Source: Pseudomonas sp. Irchel s3f7 (GTDB taxonomy: Bacteria > Pseudomonadota > Gammaproteobacteria > Pseudomonadales > Pseudomonadaceae). From it: a stretch of DNA of 64,000 nucleotides. Position 1 is the first letter of the stretch; each line of letters opens with the position of its first letter. Positions 50,515 to 59,681 of the stretch are shown here, piece after piece. Below the pieces are notes generated by a model. That model saw nothing but the letters and a program-made list of their open reading frames with translations. It did no database searches and was not told the origin of the DNA. The position numbers and the translations under genes were made by a program. The DNA is taken from the NCBI RefSeq assembly GCF_900187615.1, contig NZ_FYDO01000031.1, positions 1 to 64,000 of the forward strand, given 5' to 3'.

Positions 50515-51492
50515 TCACTGAATCAGGCCGAACTCTTTGGCCAGCACTTTGTAGTCCGCAACCTGCTTCTTCACGTAGGTGTCCAGTTCCGGGCCGGTCA
50601 TGGCGAACGGGAACAGTTCACGCTGATCGCGCAGCTTGGCGAACTCAGGCGAGGCCAGCAGTTTGTCGAAGGAGTCTTTCCACCAGGCGTAGTCTTCGTC
50701 GCTGACTTTTGGCCCGAGGTAGAAGCCACGCACCACCGGCCAGACGATGTCGTAGCCTTGCTCGCGGGCGGTCGGAATGTCCTTCATTTCCGGCTCCTCC
50801 AGACGCTTGTCGGAGAACACTGCCAACAGGCGCATGTCACCGCTCTGGATGTGCGGCATGGAGTCGGAGATGTCGGTGCTGCCGACCTGGATGTGGCCGC
50901 CGAGCAGGGCGGTGGCGATTTCACCGCCACCTTCGAGGGCAACGTAACGCAGGTCGCGCGGGTTGATGCCAGCGGCTTTGGCGATCAGGGCGGTTTGCAT
51001 CCAGTCCTGGCTCCCGACGGTGCCGCCGGAACCGATCACCACTTTGCTCGGATCTTTCTTCAGCGCCTGTACCAGATCGTCGAGGGTCTTGTAGGGCGAA
51101 TCGCTTTTCACCGCGATGGCGCCATAGCTAGTGCCGACCGCTGCCAGCCAGCGCACGTTGGTTTCATCGAAACGACCGAACTTGCCTTGGGCCAGGTTCA
51201 ACAGCGATCCGCTGGACCATGCCACCAAAGTACCGGCATCGGCCGGACGCTGGGCGACCACCGCGTTGTACGCCACCGCGCCGACACCGCCGGGCATGTA
51301 GGTCACGCGCATCGGTTTGGTCAGCAGTTTTTCGTTGATCAGCGCGCTCTGCGCCAGTTTGCAGGTCAGGTCGAAACCTCCGCCGGGGGAGGCCGGGGCG
51401 ATGCACTCCGGGCGTTTAGGTTCGGCAAGCGCGTGGCCGGTGAACAGCAGGACGCTGGCGGCGAGGGCTAGTTTACGCATTGACAGGTTCAT
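50515..51492 (-). CDS. tctC: Tripartite tricarboxylate transporter, binding protein
   Basis: 325 residues. Signal peptide about 1-23 ends HALA. The Bug/TctC fold has PECIAPASPGGGFDLTCK at its start and VGTSYGAIAVKSDSPYKTL, SGGTVGSQDWMQTALIAKAAGI. It captures citrate-like acids in the periplasm. It is the first gene of the tctCBA transcript, lying 39 nt after the opdH remnant. Confidence 0.93.
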   Translation of the reverse strand: MNLSMRKLALAASVLLFTGHALAEPKRPECIAPASPGGGFDLTCKLAQSALINEKLLTKPMRVTYMPGGVGAVAYNAVVAQRPADAGTLVAWSSGSLLNLAQGKFGRFDETNVRWLAAVGTSYGAIAVKSDSPYKTLDDLVQALKKDPSKVVIGSGGTVGSQDWMQTALIAKAAGINPRDLRYVALEGGGEIATALLGGHIQVGSTDISDSMPHIQSGDMRLLAVFSDKRLEEPEMKDIPTAREQGYDIVWPVVRGFYLGPKVSDEDYAWWKDSFDKLLASPEFAKLRDQRELFPFAMTGPELDTYVKKQVADYKVLAKEFGLIQ

Positions 51493-51531
51493 TCATGTCT
51501 CCTTGGGAGTTGTTGTTATTGACGCACTGAA

Positions 51532-51966
51532 TTACCAAAGGGCAACGCTATAGCTCACCAGCAGACGCACTTCGTCGGCATCGCGAGCAGAATAGTTGGA
51601 ACGGTAAGTGGCATTGCGCAGGCGCACGGCGACATCCTTGGGCGCGCCGCTTTGTACAACATATTTAATCTCGCTGTTGCGTTCCCACACTGTGCCTTCG
51701 TCGCCGTTCTTGAGCTTGATGTTGTCACCGCTCACGTAACGGCTCATGAAACTCAGGCCCGGGATGCCGAGCTTGACGAAGTCGAAGTCATAACGCGCTT
51801 GCCAGGAATGCTCTTCGGCGCCGGAAAAGTCGTTGATCTGTACGAAGTTGACCAGGTAGGGGTCGGCACCATCTACATACGGGAAGGCGGTGTCACCGGC
51901 CAGTACGGTAGGGCTGACGCTGGAGAGGCGGGTAGGCGCGAATGCCCGGGTCTGCAAGGACTGCAT
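51532..51966 (-). pseudogene. opdH: opdH: OprD-family porin reduced to its C-terminal third
   Basis: 144 codons. From about residue 20 on, TAFPYVDGADPYLVNFVQIN and AEEHSWQARYDFDFVKLGI match the last third of OprD-family porins, ending in a beta-strand with the terminal aromatic W (LLVSYSVALW). Intact OprD porins have about 420 residues. The first residues MQSLQTRAFAPTRLS follow a good ribosome site (GGAG) but form no signal peptide, so export and pore formation are unlikely. In P. aeruginosa opdH-tctCBA and tctDE are adjacent, and the same order is kept here. A deletion of about 280 codons seems to have occurred. Confidence 0.82.
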
Positions 51967-52082
51967 GGGTGACTTACTCCGTTTATTGTTCTTATTTATC
52001 GAAAACGCTTCGAGGCGTTTTTCGGATCGCTGCGTGGCAACAGCGACGGCAGTCGAAACTGCCCGTGGCTGGACTCTAACGA

Positions 52083-52104
52083 GCTAACCTTTCGCTAACC
52101 TTTC
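52083..52104. promoter_or_regulatory. Tandem 11-bp direct repeats, candidate TctD site
   Basis: GCTAACCTTTC repeated twice without spacer (52083-52093 and 52094-52104), between opdH and tctD. A third CTAAC lies 9 nt to the left. An 11-bp periodicity is what OmpR-family regulators use. Confidence 0.6.
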
Positions 52105-52204
52105 AGAAGACTTTCGCGTTTTTTTAGGCTTCACAGTGGCGGATGCGGCTGTAAACTCCGCGCCAAAGAATGGCGTCGACCATCCCTGAATGAGGTAAAA
52201 ATCC

Positions 52205-52876
52205 ATGCGTGTCCTGCTCGTCGAAGACCATCTGCAGCTCGCCGAAAGTGTCGCCCAGGCGCTCAAGAGCACCGGGCTGACCGTGGATGTGCTGCACGAC
52301 GGCGTAGCGGCCGACCTGGCGCTGGGCAGCGAGGAATACGCCATGGCGATCCTCGACGTCGGCTTGCCGCGCATGGATGGATTCGAAGTGCTGGCGCGGC
52401 TGCGTGCGCGGGGCAAGAACCTGCCGGTCCTGATGCTGACCGCCCGCAGCGACGTAAAGGATCGGGTGCATGGCCTGAACCTCGGCGCCGACGATTACCT
52501 GGCCAAGCCTTTTGAACTCACTGAACTCGAAGCCCGGGTCAAAGCCTTGTTGCGCCGCAGCGTGTTGGGCGGTGAGCGTATTCAGCGCTGTGGTGTGCTG
52601 GCCTACGACCTGGAAACACGGCGCTTCACGCTGGGTGAAGAATTGCTGACCCTGACCTCCCGCGAGCAAGCGGTGCTTGAAGCGCTGATCGCACGCCCTG
52701 GTCGGGTGATGAGCAAAGAGCAATTGGCGTCCCAGGTGTTCGGCCTCGACGAAGAAGCCAGCCCCGATGCGATCGAAATCTACGTGCACCGCTTGCGCAA
52801 GAAACTGGACGGTCAACCGGTTGCCATCGTGACCTTTCGCGGCCTCGGCTATTTACTGGAAAGCCGCGATGCATAA
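52205..52876 (+). CDS. tctD: Response regulator of the tricarboxylate two-component system
   Basis: 223 residues. Receiver domain (about 1-115) with phospho-acceptor Asp51 in AMAILDVGLPRMDG and the conserved Lys in LAKPF. An OmpR/PhoB winged helix (about 130-220) ends in FRGLGYLLE. Control of tricarboxylate transport is supported by the adjacent tctE and tct genes. It overlaps tctE by 8 nt. Confidence 0.93.
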   Translation: MRVLLVEDHLQLAESVAQALKSTGLTVDVLHDGVAADLALGSEEYAMAILDVGLPRMDGFEVLARLRARGKNLPVLMLTARSDVKDRVHGLNLGADDYLAKPFELTELEARVKALLRRSVLGGERIQRCGVLAYDLETRRFTLGEELLTLTSREQAVLEALIARPGRVMSKEQLASQVFGLDEEASPDAIEIYVHRLRKKLDGQPVAIVTFRGLGYLLESRDA

Positions 52877-54257
52877 GCCCAGCAGCCTGCGCTGGCGGTT
52901 GCTGTGGAACCTCGCACTGTTGCTGGTGGTGTTGATGCTGGCCAGTGGATTGAGCGCTTACTGGAACGGCCGCGAAGCCGCCGACACCGCGTATGACCGG
53001 ACCTTGCTGGCGTCGGCCCGGACCATCGCCGCCGGCCTGTCCGAACGCGACGGCAGCCTCAGTCTCGACGTACCTTACGTGGCCCTCGATACGTTTGCCT
53101 ACGACAGCGCCGGACGGATTTTTTATCTGGTCAACGACATCAACCAGAAGCTGATCTCCGGTTATGAAAACCTTCCGCCACCGCCACCGGGTACGCCACG
53201 CACCGATAACTATCCTGCCCTGGCCCGCTTCTACAATGCGACGTATCAGGGGCAGAACGTGCGCGTCGTCAGCCTGCTCAAGGCGGTCAGCGAACCGAAC
53301 ATGAACGGCATGGCGGAAATCCGTGTGGCGGAAACCGATGAAGCCCGGGTCAGCATGGCCCGCAGTCTGGCGGCCGATACTTTATTGCGCCTGGGCATGC
53401 TGGCGCTCGGTGCGTTGTTGTTGGTGTGGTTTGCGGTCAGTGCGGCATTGCGTCCGCTGGAACGCTTGCGCACGGCGGTGGAGGAGCGACAACCCGATGA
53501 TCTGCGGCCGCTGCCCCTGGTGGAAGTGCAGCGCGAATTGTGGCCGCTGGTGCGTGCGCTCAATCACTTTACCGAGCGTTTACGCGAGCAGTTCGAGCGC
53601 CAGGCGCAGTTCATTGCCGATGCCGCCCATGAATTGCGCACACCGCTGGCAGCGCTCAAGGCGCGACTGGAACTGGGCATGCGTTCGGCTGAGCCCGACA
53701 CGTGGCGCAGCACCCTGGAAACTGCCGCCCAGGGCACCGATCGCTTGACCCATCTGGCTAACCAACTGCTCTCTCTGGCGCGGGTCGAAAATGGCGCCCG
53801 GGCGATTGCCGAGGGTGGCGCGCAGTTGCTGGATCTGAGTCAGTTGGCGCGTGAGCTGGGCATGGCCATGGCACCGCTGGCCCACAAACGTGGCGTCGCA
53901 CTGGCGCTGGAGGCAGACGAACCGGTATGGATGCGAGGCGAGCCGACATTGCTGAATGAACTGCTGAGCAATCTGGTGGACAACGCCCTGGCCCACACGC
54001 CAACGGGTGGCAATGTGATTTTGCGTGTTACCGCACCGGCGGTGCTGGAGGTCGAAGATGACGGCCCGGGCATTCCCGCTGAAGAGCGTGGCCGGGTGTT
54101 CGAGCGGTTTTACCGGCGAAATCAGCATGTCGCCGGATCAGGTTTGGGGTTGGCGATTGTCGGAGAAATCTGCCGCGCACATCTGGCGCAAATCAGCCTG
54201 CATGATGGAGAGCACGCAGGGTTGAAGGTGCGGGTGAGTTTTACTGCGGGGGAGTAA
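52869..54257 (+). CDS. tctE: Sensor histidine kinase of the tricarboxylate two-component system
   Basis: 462 residues. Membrane helices about 11-31 and 172-192 frame a periplasmic sensor domain. The HisKA domain has His254 in DAAHELRTPLAALKARLE. The HATPase domain shows LLSNLVDNALAHT, VEDDGPGIP and GSGLGLAIV. It overlaps tctD, a typical operon. It is expected to detect external tricarboxylates and phosphorylate TctD. Confidence 0.93.
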   Translation: MHKPSSLRWRLLWNLALLLVVLMLASGLSAYWNGREAADTAYDRTLLASARTIAAGLSERDGSLSLDVPYVALDTFAYDSAGRIFYLVNDINQKLISGYENLPPPPPGTPRTDNYPALARFYNATYQGQNVRVVSLLKAVSEPNMNGMAEIRVAETDEARVSMARSLAADTLLRLGMLALGALLLVWFAVSAALRPLERLRTAVEERQPDDLRPLPLVEVQRELWPLVRALNHFTERLREQFERQAQFIADAAHELRTPLAALKARLELGMRSAEPDTWRSTLETAAQGTDRLTHLANQLLSLARVENGARAIAEGGAQLLDLSQLARELGMAMAPLAHKRGVALALEADEPVWMRGEPTLLNELLSNLVDNALAHTPTGGNVILRVTAPAVLEVEDDGPGIPAEERGRVFERFYRRNQHVAGSGLGLAIVGEICRAHLAQISLHDGEHAGLKVRVSFTAGE

Positions 54258-54292
54258 CACTCTATCTGTGACTAGGGGGCTGGCATTCATGT

Positions 54293-55114
54293 TCAGTAAA
54301 ACATCGAACGGGTTTCTTCCAGATCGTCGCACAGCACCTTGTCGTCAAAGTCGATGCCCAGCGTCTTGAGTGCCGGCACGTTCAAGACATCGACGCGGGC
54401 GAATGGATGGTCGGTATCCTTGTGGCAATACAGGCTGGCAATCTGCACCAGGTCCGCATAATCGACCTGTGCAGAGTGGCGTTTGAAGTCCAGGTATAGC
54501 CGCGGCACTTGTACGAGCTTGTTTGGAAACTCCCAGACTTTGAGCAGTTTTTCGCCAATCAGTGGATGTATTTCGTCGATCACGTGATTGAGGCTGACGG
54601 GGTCGGACAACAATTCATAATGGTCTTCGGCATAGGTCAGGATCGGCAGCACGCCAATCTGGTGCACCAGCCCGCCGAGCGCGGCTTGATCGGGTTTAAG
54701 CCGGGTGTAACGGCGACACAGGGCATAGCTGACCCCGGCAATTTCCAGGCTTTTGCGCCAGACATCGCGCATTTTCTGCTCCACGACATCGGAGCGGGCA
54801 TGAAAAATCTGCTCCATCACCAGCCCGATGGCCAGGTTACAGCTGTAGTTGATGCCCAGGCGTGTGATTGCGGTGTGCAGATCGGTCACTTCCTGGGTGG
54901 CACGCAACAGCGGGCTGTTGACCACTTTGATCAGGCGCGCCGACAGCGCGGTATCGCGACCGATCACTTTGCTCAGGGTACTGACGCTGACTTCCGGGTT
55001 TTCAGCGGCCTTGCGAATTTGCAGGGCCACTTCCGGCAACGTTGGCAGAACCAGGTCATCGTTATTGATGGCCTCAACCAAATCCTGTTGGATCTTTTCC
55101 GCCAGCTCGCTCAT
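54293..55114 (-). CDS. HDOD-domain signalling protein
   Basis: 273 residues, almost entirely one HDOD domain. It begins LPTLPEVALQIRKAAENPEVSVSTLSKVIGRDTALSARLIKVVNSP, described as the family start, and includes LGGLVHQIGVLPILTYAE. The HD metal site is altered, as usual in HDOD proteins, so no phosphodiesterase activity is expected. In Pseudomonas such proteins act in signalling and stress. Monocistronic. Confidence 0.88.
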   Translation of the reverse strand: MSELAEKIQQDLVEAINNDDLVLPTLPEVALQIRKAAENPEVSVSTLSKVIGRDTALSARLIKVVNSPLLRATQEVTDLHTAITRLGINYSCNLAIGLVMEQIFHARSDVVEQKMRDVWRKSLEIAGVSYALCRRYTRLKPDQAALGGLVHQIGVLPILTYAEDHYELLSDPVSLNHVIDEIHPLIGEKLLKVWEFPNKLVQVPRLYLDFKRHSAQVDYADLVQIASLYCHKDTDHPFARVDVLNVPALKTLGIDFDDKVLCDDLEETRSMFY

Positions 55115-55148
55115 TTAGTTTCTCTAGGTGTTGCGTCAAGTGCTGCCG

Positions 55149-56090
55149 TTATTGCTGGATTTCGCGATCGCGGTCCAGTTCATAGGGCAGGTCGAGCAGC
55201 TGTAAGGAGGGACCTTCAAGCGCCCCCAAGTGGATATCCCCACTTTCTGCTGCTTCGGCTTGCAACACAGCCAGGAGTTCAATGTTTTGCCCGGCGCGGG
55301 CGGCAATCACCACTTCGCCGATGGAGCTGCCATGGGTCGAAGAAAACAGCTGGATGCCCGGCTCCGGCAATTCGTCGGCACTGAGTTGCAGACGATACAA
55401 GCGGCGCTTGAGTTTGCCCAGATACTGCATCCGCGCGACGATTTCCTGGCCGGTGTAACAGCCTTTCTTGAAACTCACGCCACCAACAGCCTGCAGGTTG
55501 AGCATCTGCGGGATGAACAGCTCGCGGGTGCCCGGCATGACCTGGCCGATCCCGGCGCGAACCTGGCCCAGCAGCCATTGGTTCAAATCGCCTTCGCTCA
55601 AGTCGGCGGATAATGTGCCCTTGATGGCATCGGCCTGATCGGCGGCGACCCACAACTCGGCCCGTTCTGGCGAGACGCGAATCGCGATCAAACCATCGTT
55701 GCGTACAACGCTGTCGGTTTCTGTCGGCAGCTCAAGGCCGAGACGGCCCAGTGCCGCTTCGCCACGCTCAATGCCGAAGCGGACCCACGCAGCGCTTTCA
55801 TCGGTCAATTTGGACTTGGAGAACACCGCGTATTTTTTCAGGTCTGCCAGTTGAGGCTCCAGCAACTCGGTGGCCATGGCCATGAGCACACCATCACCTT
55901 CAAGCAGGATGCGAAAACTCGATTGCATCCGGCCTTTTTGCGTGCAGCGCGCGCCGAGGCTGGACCGGGCGTCGCTCAGGTAATTGAGATTGCAGGTCAG
56001 TTGGCCTTGCAGGAACTTGCCAGCGTCCGCGCCGCGAACCGCGAGAACACCTTCGTGAGACAGGGAGCAGAAAAAAGCAGAATCGGCCAT
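55149..56090 (-). CDS. ygfZ: Folate-binding Fe-S cluster maintenance protein YgfZ
   Basis: 313 residues. The invariant KGCYTGQEIVARMQYLGKLKR motif of the YgfZ/GcvT-like family is intact, with the Cys that is essential in E. coli. It helps in repair or maturation of certain Fe-S enzymes through tetrahydrofolate. It is divergent from sdhE, another assembly factor for an Fe-S/flavin enzyme. Confidence 0.9.
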   Translation of the reverse strand: MADSAFFCSLSHEGVLAVRGADAGKFLQGQLTCNLNYLSDARSSLGARCTQKGRMQSSFRILLEGDGVLMAMATELLEPQLADLKKYAVFSKSKLTDESAAWVRFGIERGEAALGRLGLELPTETDSVVRNDGLIAIRVSPERAELWVAADQADAIKGTLSADLSEGDLNQWLLGQVRAGIGQVMPGTRELFIPQMLNLQAVGGVSFKKGCYTGQEIVARMQYLGKLKRRLYRLQLSADELPEPGIQLFSSTHGSSIGEVVIAARAGQNIELLAVLQAEAAESGDIHLGALEGPSLQLLDLPYELDRDREIQQ

Positions 56091-56239
56091 GGGTCATCGC
56101 AGGGTAAAAAGTCTGGTAGACATCATAAGGGGGCGCCTTCGAAATGGGTAGTTAACAAAGGATCGTCGGTGACCGACCAAAGCCGACTGTTCGGTGAGGA
56201 TCGGGCCTGTATACTTGCGGCCTATTTGAGGAGCGCTCC

Positions 56240-56494
56240 ATGGTCGAAGATGTAGAACTGAATCGCCTCTACTGGCACAGCCGCCGCGGCATGCTTGAGC
56301 TTGACGTGTTGCTGGTACCGTTCACGAAAGAGGTTTACGCAACGCTCAACGAGGTGGATCGAGCGTTGTACGTCCGCCTGTTGACGTCTGAAGATCAGGA
56401 CATGTTCGGTTGGTTCATGGAGCGTACCGAATCGGAAGATCCGGAGCTTCAGCGCATGGTTCGCATGATTCTGGATCGTGTCCAACCCAAGTAA
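56240..56494 (+). CDS. sdhE: FAD assembly factor SdhE
   Basis: 84 residues. The RGxxE motif is RRGMLELD (Arg16, Gly17, Glu20), needed for flavinylation of succinate dehydrogenase. TATACT near 56210 and GGAG before the start provide a simple promoter and ribosome site. It overlaps ygfX by 17 nt. Confidence 0.93.
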   Translation: MVEDVELNRLYWHSRRGMLELDVLLVPFTKEVYATLNEVDRALYVRLLTSEDQDMFGWFMERTESEDPELQRMVRMILDRVQPK

Positions 56495-56930
56495 TGCGTT
56501 CGAATGCCGCTGGCATGCCTCACGGCAGTTGCTGGCGGCGTATCTGTTGGCTCAGCTGTTCGCGCTGGGTTCGCTGTTTCTACTGTCTATTGCGCTCTGG
56601 GCCAGCGTACTCGGGGCTTTGCTGTGCGTGGCTCACGGTATCTGGTTGTTGCCCCGGCAAATCTTGCTGACGCATCCGCAGGCATTCTGCGGCTTGCGTC
56701 GCGATGCCGATGGCTGGCAATTATGGAGTCGGGCGGGGGGATGGCAGCCGGTGCAGCTGCGGCCGGACAGCCTGGCGTTACCGTTGGTCGTGGTGTTGCG
56801 ATTTCGGTTGAGTGGCGAGCGCCGGGTCAGGGCCATTTGCGTGCCCCGGGATTCGCAGGCGGCGGATGTGCACCGACGCCTGCGGGTCCGGCTCAAGTTC
56901 AGCCGGCGTAGGTGGGCGGCACCAGAATAG
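56478..56930 (+). CDS. ygfX: YgfX-like membrane protein (GTG start)
   Basis: 150 residues with two membrane helices close to the N-terminus (about 18-35 and 40-57), then a hydrophilic domain with RDADGWQLWSRAGGWQPVQL. It is the YgfX family, located with sdhE as in enterobacteria, where a toxin-like action on cell division has been described. The start is GTG inside sdhE. Its last 32 nt overlap convergently with nadB. Confidence 0.8.
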   Translation: MSNPSNAFECRWHASRQLLAAYLLAQLFALGSLFLLSIALWASVLGALLCVAHGIWLLPRQILLTHPQAFCGLRRDADGWQLWSRAGGWQPVQLRPDSLALPLVVVLRFRLSGERRVRAICVPRDSQAADVHRRLRVRLKFSRRRWAAPE

Positions 56931-58515
56931 TGTCCAGCGCGACCGGCAACAGGTCCGGGTAGTCGAGGGTGTAATGCAGGCCTCGGCTTTCCTTGCGTTC
57001 CATGGCTGACAGGATCATCAGCTCGGCGACCTGGGCCAGGTTGCGCAATTCGATCAGATCCCGGCTGACCTTGTAGTTACTGTAGAACTCGTCAATTTCA
57101 TCGAGCAACAGTTGCACGCGGTGTTGAGCCCGTTGCAGGCGTTTGTTGGTGCGCACGATGCCGACGTAGTCCCACATGAATCGCCGAAGCTCATCCCAGT
57201 TGTGCGCAATGATCACGTCTTCATCGGAATCGGTGACCTGGCTCGCGTCCCAGGTGGGAAGGAGGGCCGGCATGGTTACGCGGGGCAATTGCTCAATAAT
57301 GTCCGCTGCCGCCGATCGCGCATACACAAAGCATTCCAGCAGTGAGTTGCTGGCCATGCGATTGGCACCATGCAGGCCGGTGAAACTGGTTTCGCCAATC
57401 GCATACAGGCCCGGCACGTCGGTGCGGCCCCGTTGATCGACCATCACGCCTCCACAGGTGTAGTGCGCCGCCGGCACCACCGGGATCGGTTGTTTGGTGA
57501 TATCGATCGAAAACTCGAGGCAGCGCTCGTACACCGTCGGGAAGTGCGTCTTGATGAATGCTTCAGGTTTATGGCTGATGTCCAGATAGACACAGTCGAC
57601 GCCCAGACGCTTCATCTCATGGTCGATGGCCCGGGCGACGATGTCCCGTGGCGCCAGCTCGGCCCGGGGGTCGAAACGCTGCATGAAGCGTTCGCCGTTG
57701 GGCAGTTTCAGGTGCGCCCCTTCGCCGCGCAGGGCTTCGGTGATCAGGAAACTCTTGGCCTGCGGGTGATAAAGGCAAGTCGGGTGGAACTGGTTGAACT
57801 CCAGGTTCGCCACCCGGCAGCCCGAGCGCCAGGCCATGGCAATGCCATCGCCGCAGGCACCGTCAGGGTTGCTGGTATAGAGGTAGACCTTGGCGGCGCC
57901 GCCGGACGCGAGAATGACAAAACGTGCGCCGTAAGTGTCGACCTGGCCGGTGCCGCGATTGAGCACATAGGCGCCGAGGCAGCGATCGCCTTCCAGGCCC
58001 AGGCGTTTTTCGGTGATCAGATCGACCGCAACCCGCTGTTCCAGCAATTCGATGTTGGGTCTTTTCCCGGCTTGATCGAGCAAGGTTCTGAAAATCGCCG
58101 CGCCCGTCGCATCCGCGGCGTGGATGATGCGCCGATGACTGTGGCCGCCTTCACGGGTCAGATGAAACTCGAACCCGCCATCGTCTGTGCTCGAGTGCTC
58201 ATCACGGGTGAAAGGGACGCCCTGGTCGATCAGCCATTGGATGGCTTCCTTGCTGTGCTCGACGGTGAAACGCACGGCATCTTCATGACACAGGCCACCG
58301 CCCGCGTTGAGTGTGTCATCGACATGGGACTCAACGGTATCGGTGTCATCCAGTACAGCCGCGACACCACCTTGCGCCCAGAAGGTCGAGCCATTGGCGA
58401 GGTTGCCCTTGCTCAGTACCGCGATGCGCAAATGACCGGGCAAGGTCAGCGCAAGGCTCAAGCCGGCAGCGCCGCTGCCGATTACCAGAACATCGTGTTG
58501 AAACTGTTGGCTCAT
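56899..58515 (-). CDS. nadB: L-aspartate oxidase
   Basis: 538 residues. FAD-binding VLVIGSGAAGLSLALTLPGH at the N-terminus; catalytic and substrate motifs HSHRRIIHAADATGAAI, EFNQFHPTCL, RGEGAHLKLPNGERFM and HYTCGGVMVDQRGRTD are all present, and GANRMASNSLLECFVY closes the flavin domain. It oxidises aspartate to iminoaspartate in NAD synthesis. ATG 58515 was chosen; the open frame to 58641 lacks conservation. It is convergent with ygfX. Confidence 0.95.
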   Translation of the reverse strand: MSQQFQHDVLVIGSGAAGLSLALTLPGHLRIAVLSKGNLANGSTFWAQGGVAAVLDDTDTVESHVDDTLNAGGGLCHEDAVRFTVEHSKEAIQWLIDQGVPFTRDEHSSTDDGGFEFHLTREGGHSHRRIIHAADATGAAIFRTLLDQAGKRPNIELLEQRVAVDLITEKRLGLEGDRCLGAYVLNRGTGQVDTYGARFVILASGGAAKVYLYTSNPDGACGDGIAMAWRSGCRVANLEFNQFHPTCLYHPQAKSFLITEALRGEGAHLKLPNGERFMQRFDPRAELAPRDIVARAIDHEMKRLGVDCVYLDISHKPEAFIKTHFPTVYERCLEFSIDITKQPIPVVPAAHYTCGGVMVDQRGRTDVPGLYAIGETSFTGLHGANRMASNSLLECFVYARSAAADIIEQLPRVTMPALLPTWDASQVTDSDEDVIIAHNWDELRRFMWDYVGIVRTNKRLQRAQHRVQLLLDEIDEFYSNYKVSRDLIELRNLAQVAELMILSAMERKESRGLHYTLDYPDLLPVALDTILVPPTYAG

Positions 58516-58788
58516 TTCAGGATTCCGCTCAAAGCGACCCGGGTCGGGGTTGGCGCACCTGGACTGGCGAGTCAAGGCAGCCGCACAGCCCACTAGTATA
58601 TAGAGGAGGGGAGCGGCACAATACCCGAGCGAGCATGGCATTGTGAAACTACTGTGACGGAAAATACCGGACGCTTCGTCGGGTGGATTTTCTGCCTTTT
58701 AGGCGACACGAAGACTGTATCGTCGATTTAACAGTGTTTTTCCCTGCACGGTTGCACAATGTCGGGACAGCACAGCTATAAATAATTG

Positions 58789-58816
58789 GAACTTTTGCCA
58801 AAGTGCCAAGATCAAT
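58789..58816 (+). promoter_or_regulatory. Distal AlgU-type promoter candidate
   Basis: GAACTT (58789-58794), 16-17 nt spacer, TCAAT near 58812. The -10 box is weaker than consensus TCTGA. Confidence 0.45.
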
Positions 58817-58982
58817 AGACCGTTGCCTGAATCAAGGGACAGTGTCGGTTTCGTTGCGGGATCGGTGTTTGATCCTTGCTGAAGAATCCGATGACAAGAT
58901 TATTCGCGCAGCCGGGTCAACTCGCGCTGCGCTTTTCGTGCGTGCCAAATCAGAGCCCGCAGGAAACTTGCCTGGAGGGGGA

Positions 58983-59010
58983 GAACTTTTGCGAAAAGCC
59001 CGAGTCTATG
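58983..59010 (+). promoter_or_regulatory. Proximal AlgU-dependent promoter of algU
   Basis: GAACTT (58983-58988), 16-nt spacer, TCTATG (59005-59010), 59 nt before the algU start. It matches the GAACTT-N16/17-TCTGA pattern and implies autoregulation. Confidence 0.75.
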
Positions 59011-59068
59011 TTTGCAAGTCTGGTGGTTTAGTTCTGCAAGCCTCCTCCGAGCTTATCGAGGAGTGTTC

Positions 59069-59650
59069 ATGCTAACCCAGGAAGAGGATCAGCAACTGGT
59101 CGAACGCGTTCAGCGCGGCGACAAGCGTGCTTTCGATCTGCTAGTGCTGAAATACCAGCACAAAATTCTCGGGTTGATCGTGCGTTTTGTGCACGACACC
59201 CATGAAGCCCAGGATGTGGCGCAGGAAGCCTTTATCAAGGCCTACCGTGCGCTAGGAAATTTCCGCGGAGACAGCGCGTTTTACACGTGGCTTTACCGCA
59301 TCGCCATCAACACGGCGAAAAACTATCTGGTTTCACGCGGCCGTCGGCCGCCGGATAGCGATGTCAGTTCCGAGGATGCAGAGTTCTACGATGGCGATCA
59401 TGGCCTCAAGGATCTCGAGTCGCCAGAGCGGGCTTTGCTGCGGGATGAGATCGAAGGCACCGTCCATCGAACCATTCAGCAACTGCCGGAAGATTTGCGT
59501 ACGGCGTTAACTTTACGTGAGTTTGATGGTCTGAGTTACGAGGACATTGCGAGCGTTATGCAATGTCCTGTGGGCACCGTGCGCTCCCGGATCTTCCGCG
59601 CCCGGGAGGCCATCGATAAAGCCCTGCAGCCGTTGTTGCAGGAAAACTAA
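59069..59650 (+). CDS. algU: RNA polymerase sigma factor AlgU (RpoE type)
   Basis: 193 residues, identical in length to P. aeruginosa AlgU. Sigma-70 region 2 (DLLVLKYQHKILGLIVRFVHD, EAFIKAYRALGNFRGDSAFYTWLYRIAINTAKNYL) and region 4 (LREFDGLSYEDIASVMQCPVGTVRSRIFRAREAID) are complete. It controls envelope stress and alginate genes. GAGGAGTG is next to the ATG at 59069. Confidence 0.97.
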   Translation: MLTQEEDQQLVERVQRGDKRAFDLLVLKYQHKILGLIVRFVHDTHEAQDVAQEAFIKAYRALGNFRGDSAFYTWLYRIAINTAKNYLVSRGRRPPDSDVSSEDAEFYDGDHGLKDLESPERALLRDEIEGTVHRTIQQLPEDLRTALTLREFDGLSYEDIASVMQCPVGTVRSRIFRAREAIDKALQPLLQEN

Positions 59651-59681
59651 AGACAGCGGCGACAGCCAAGAGAGGAACGCC

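Larger units (their letters stand above)
58516..59068. promoter_or_regulatory. nadB-algU intergenic region
   Basis: 553 nt holding the nadB promoter (right to left) and the algU promoters (left to right). Two GAACTT boxes of the AlgU type are annotated separately. A plus-strand frame (58803-59075) overlaps algU's start and does not look coding. Confidence 0.6.

Noticed and set aside
57370..58596. 408-codon plus-strand open frame
   Set aside because: Antisense of nadB; no protein-like features.
58803..59075. 90-codon frame ahead of algU
   Set aside because: It overlaps the AlgU promoter and the algU start; composition is not protein-like.
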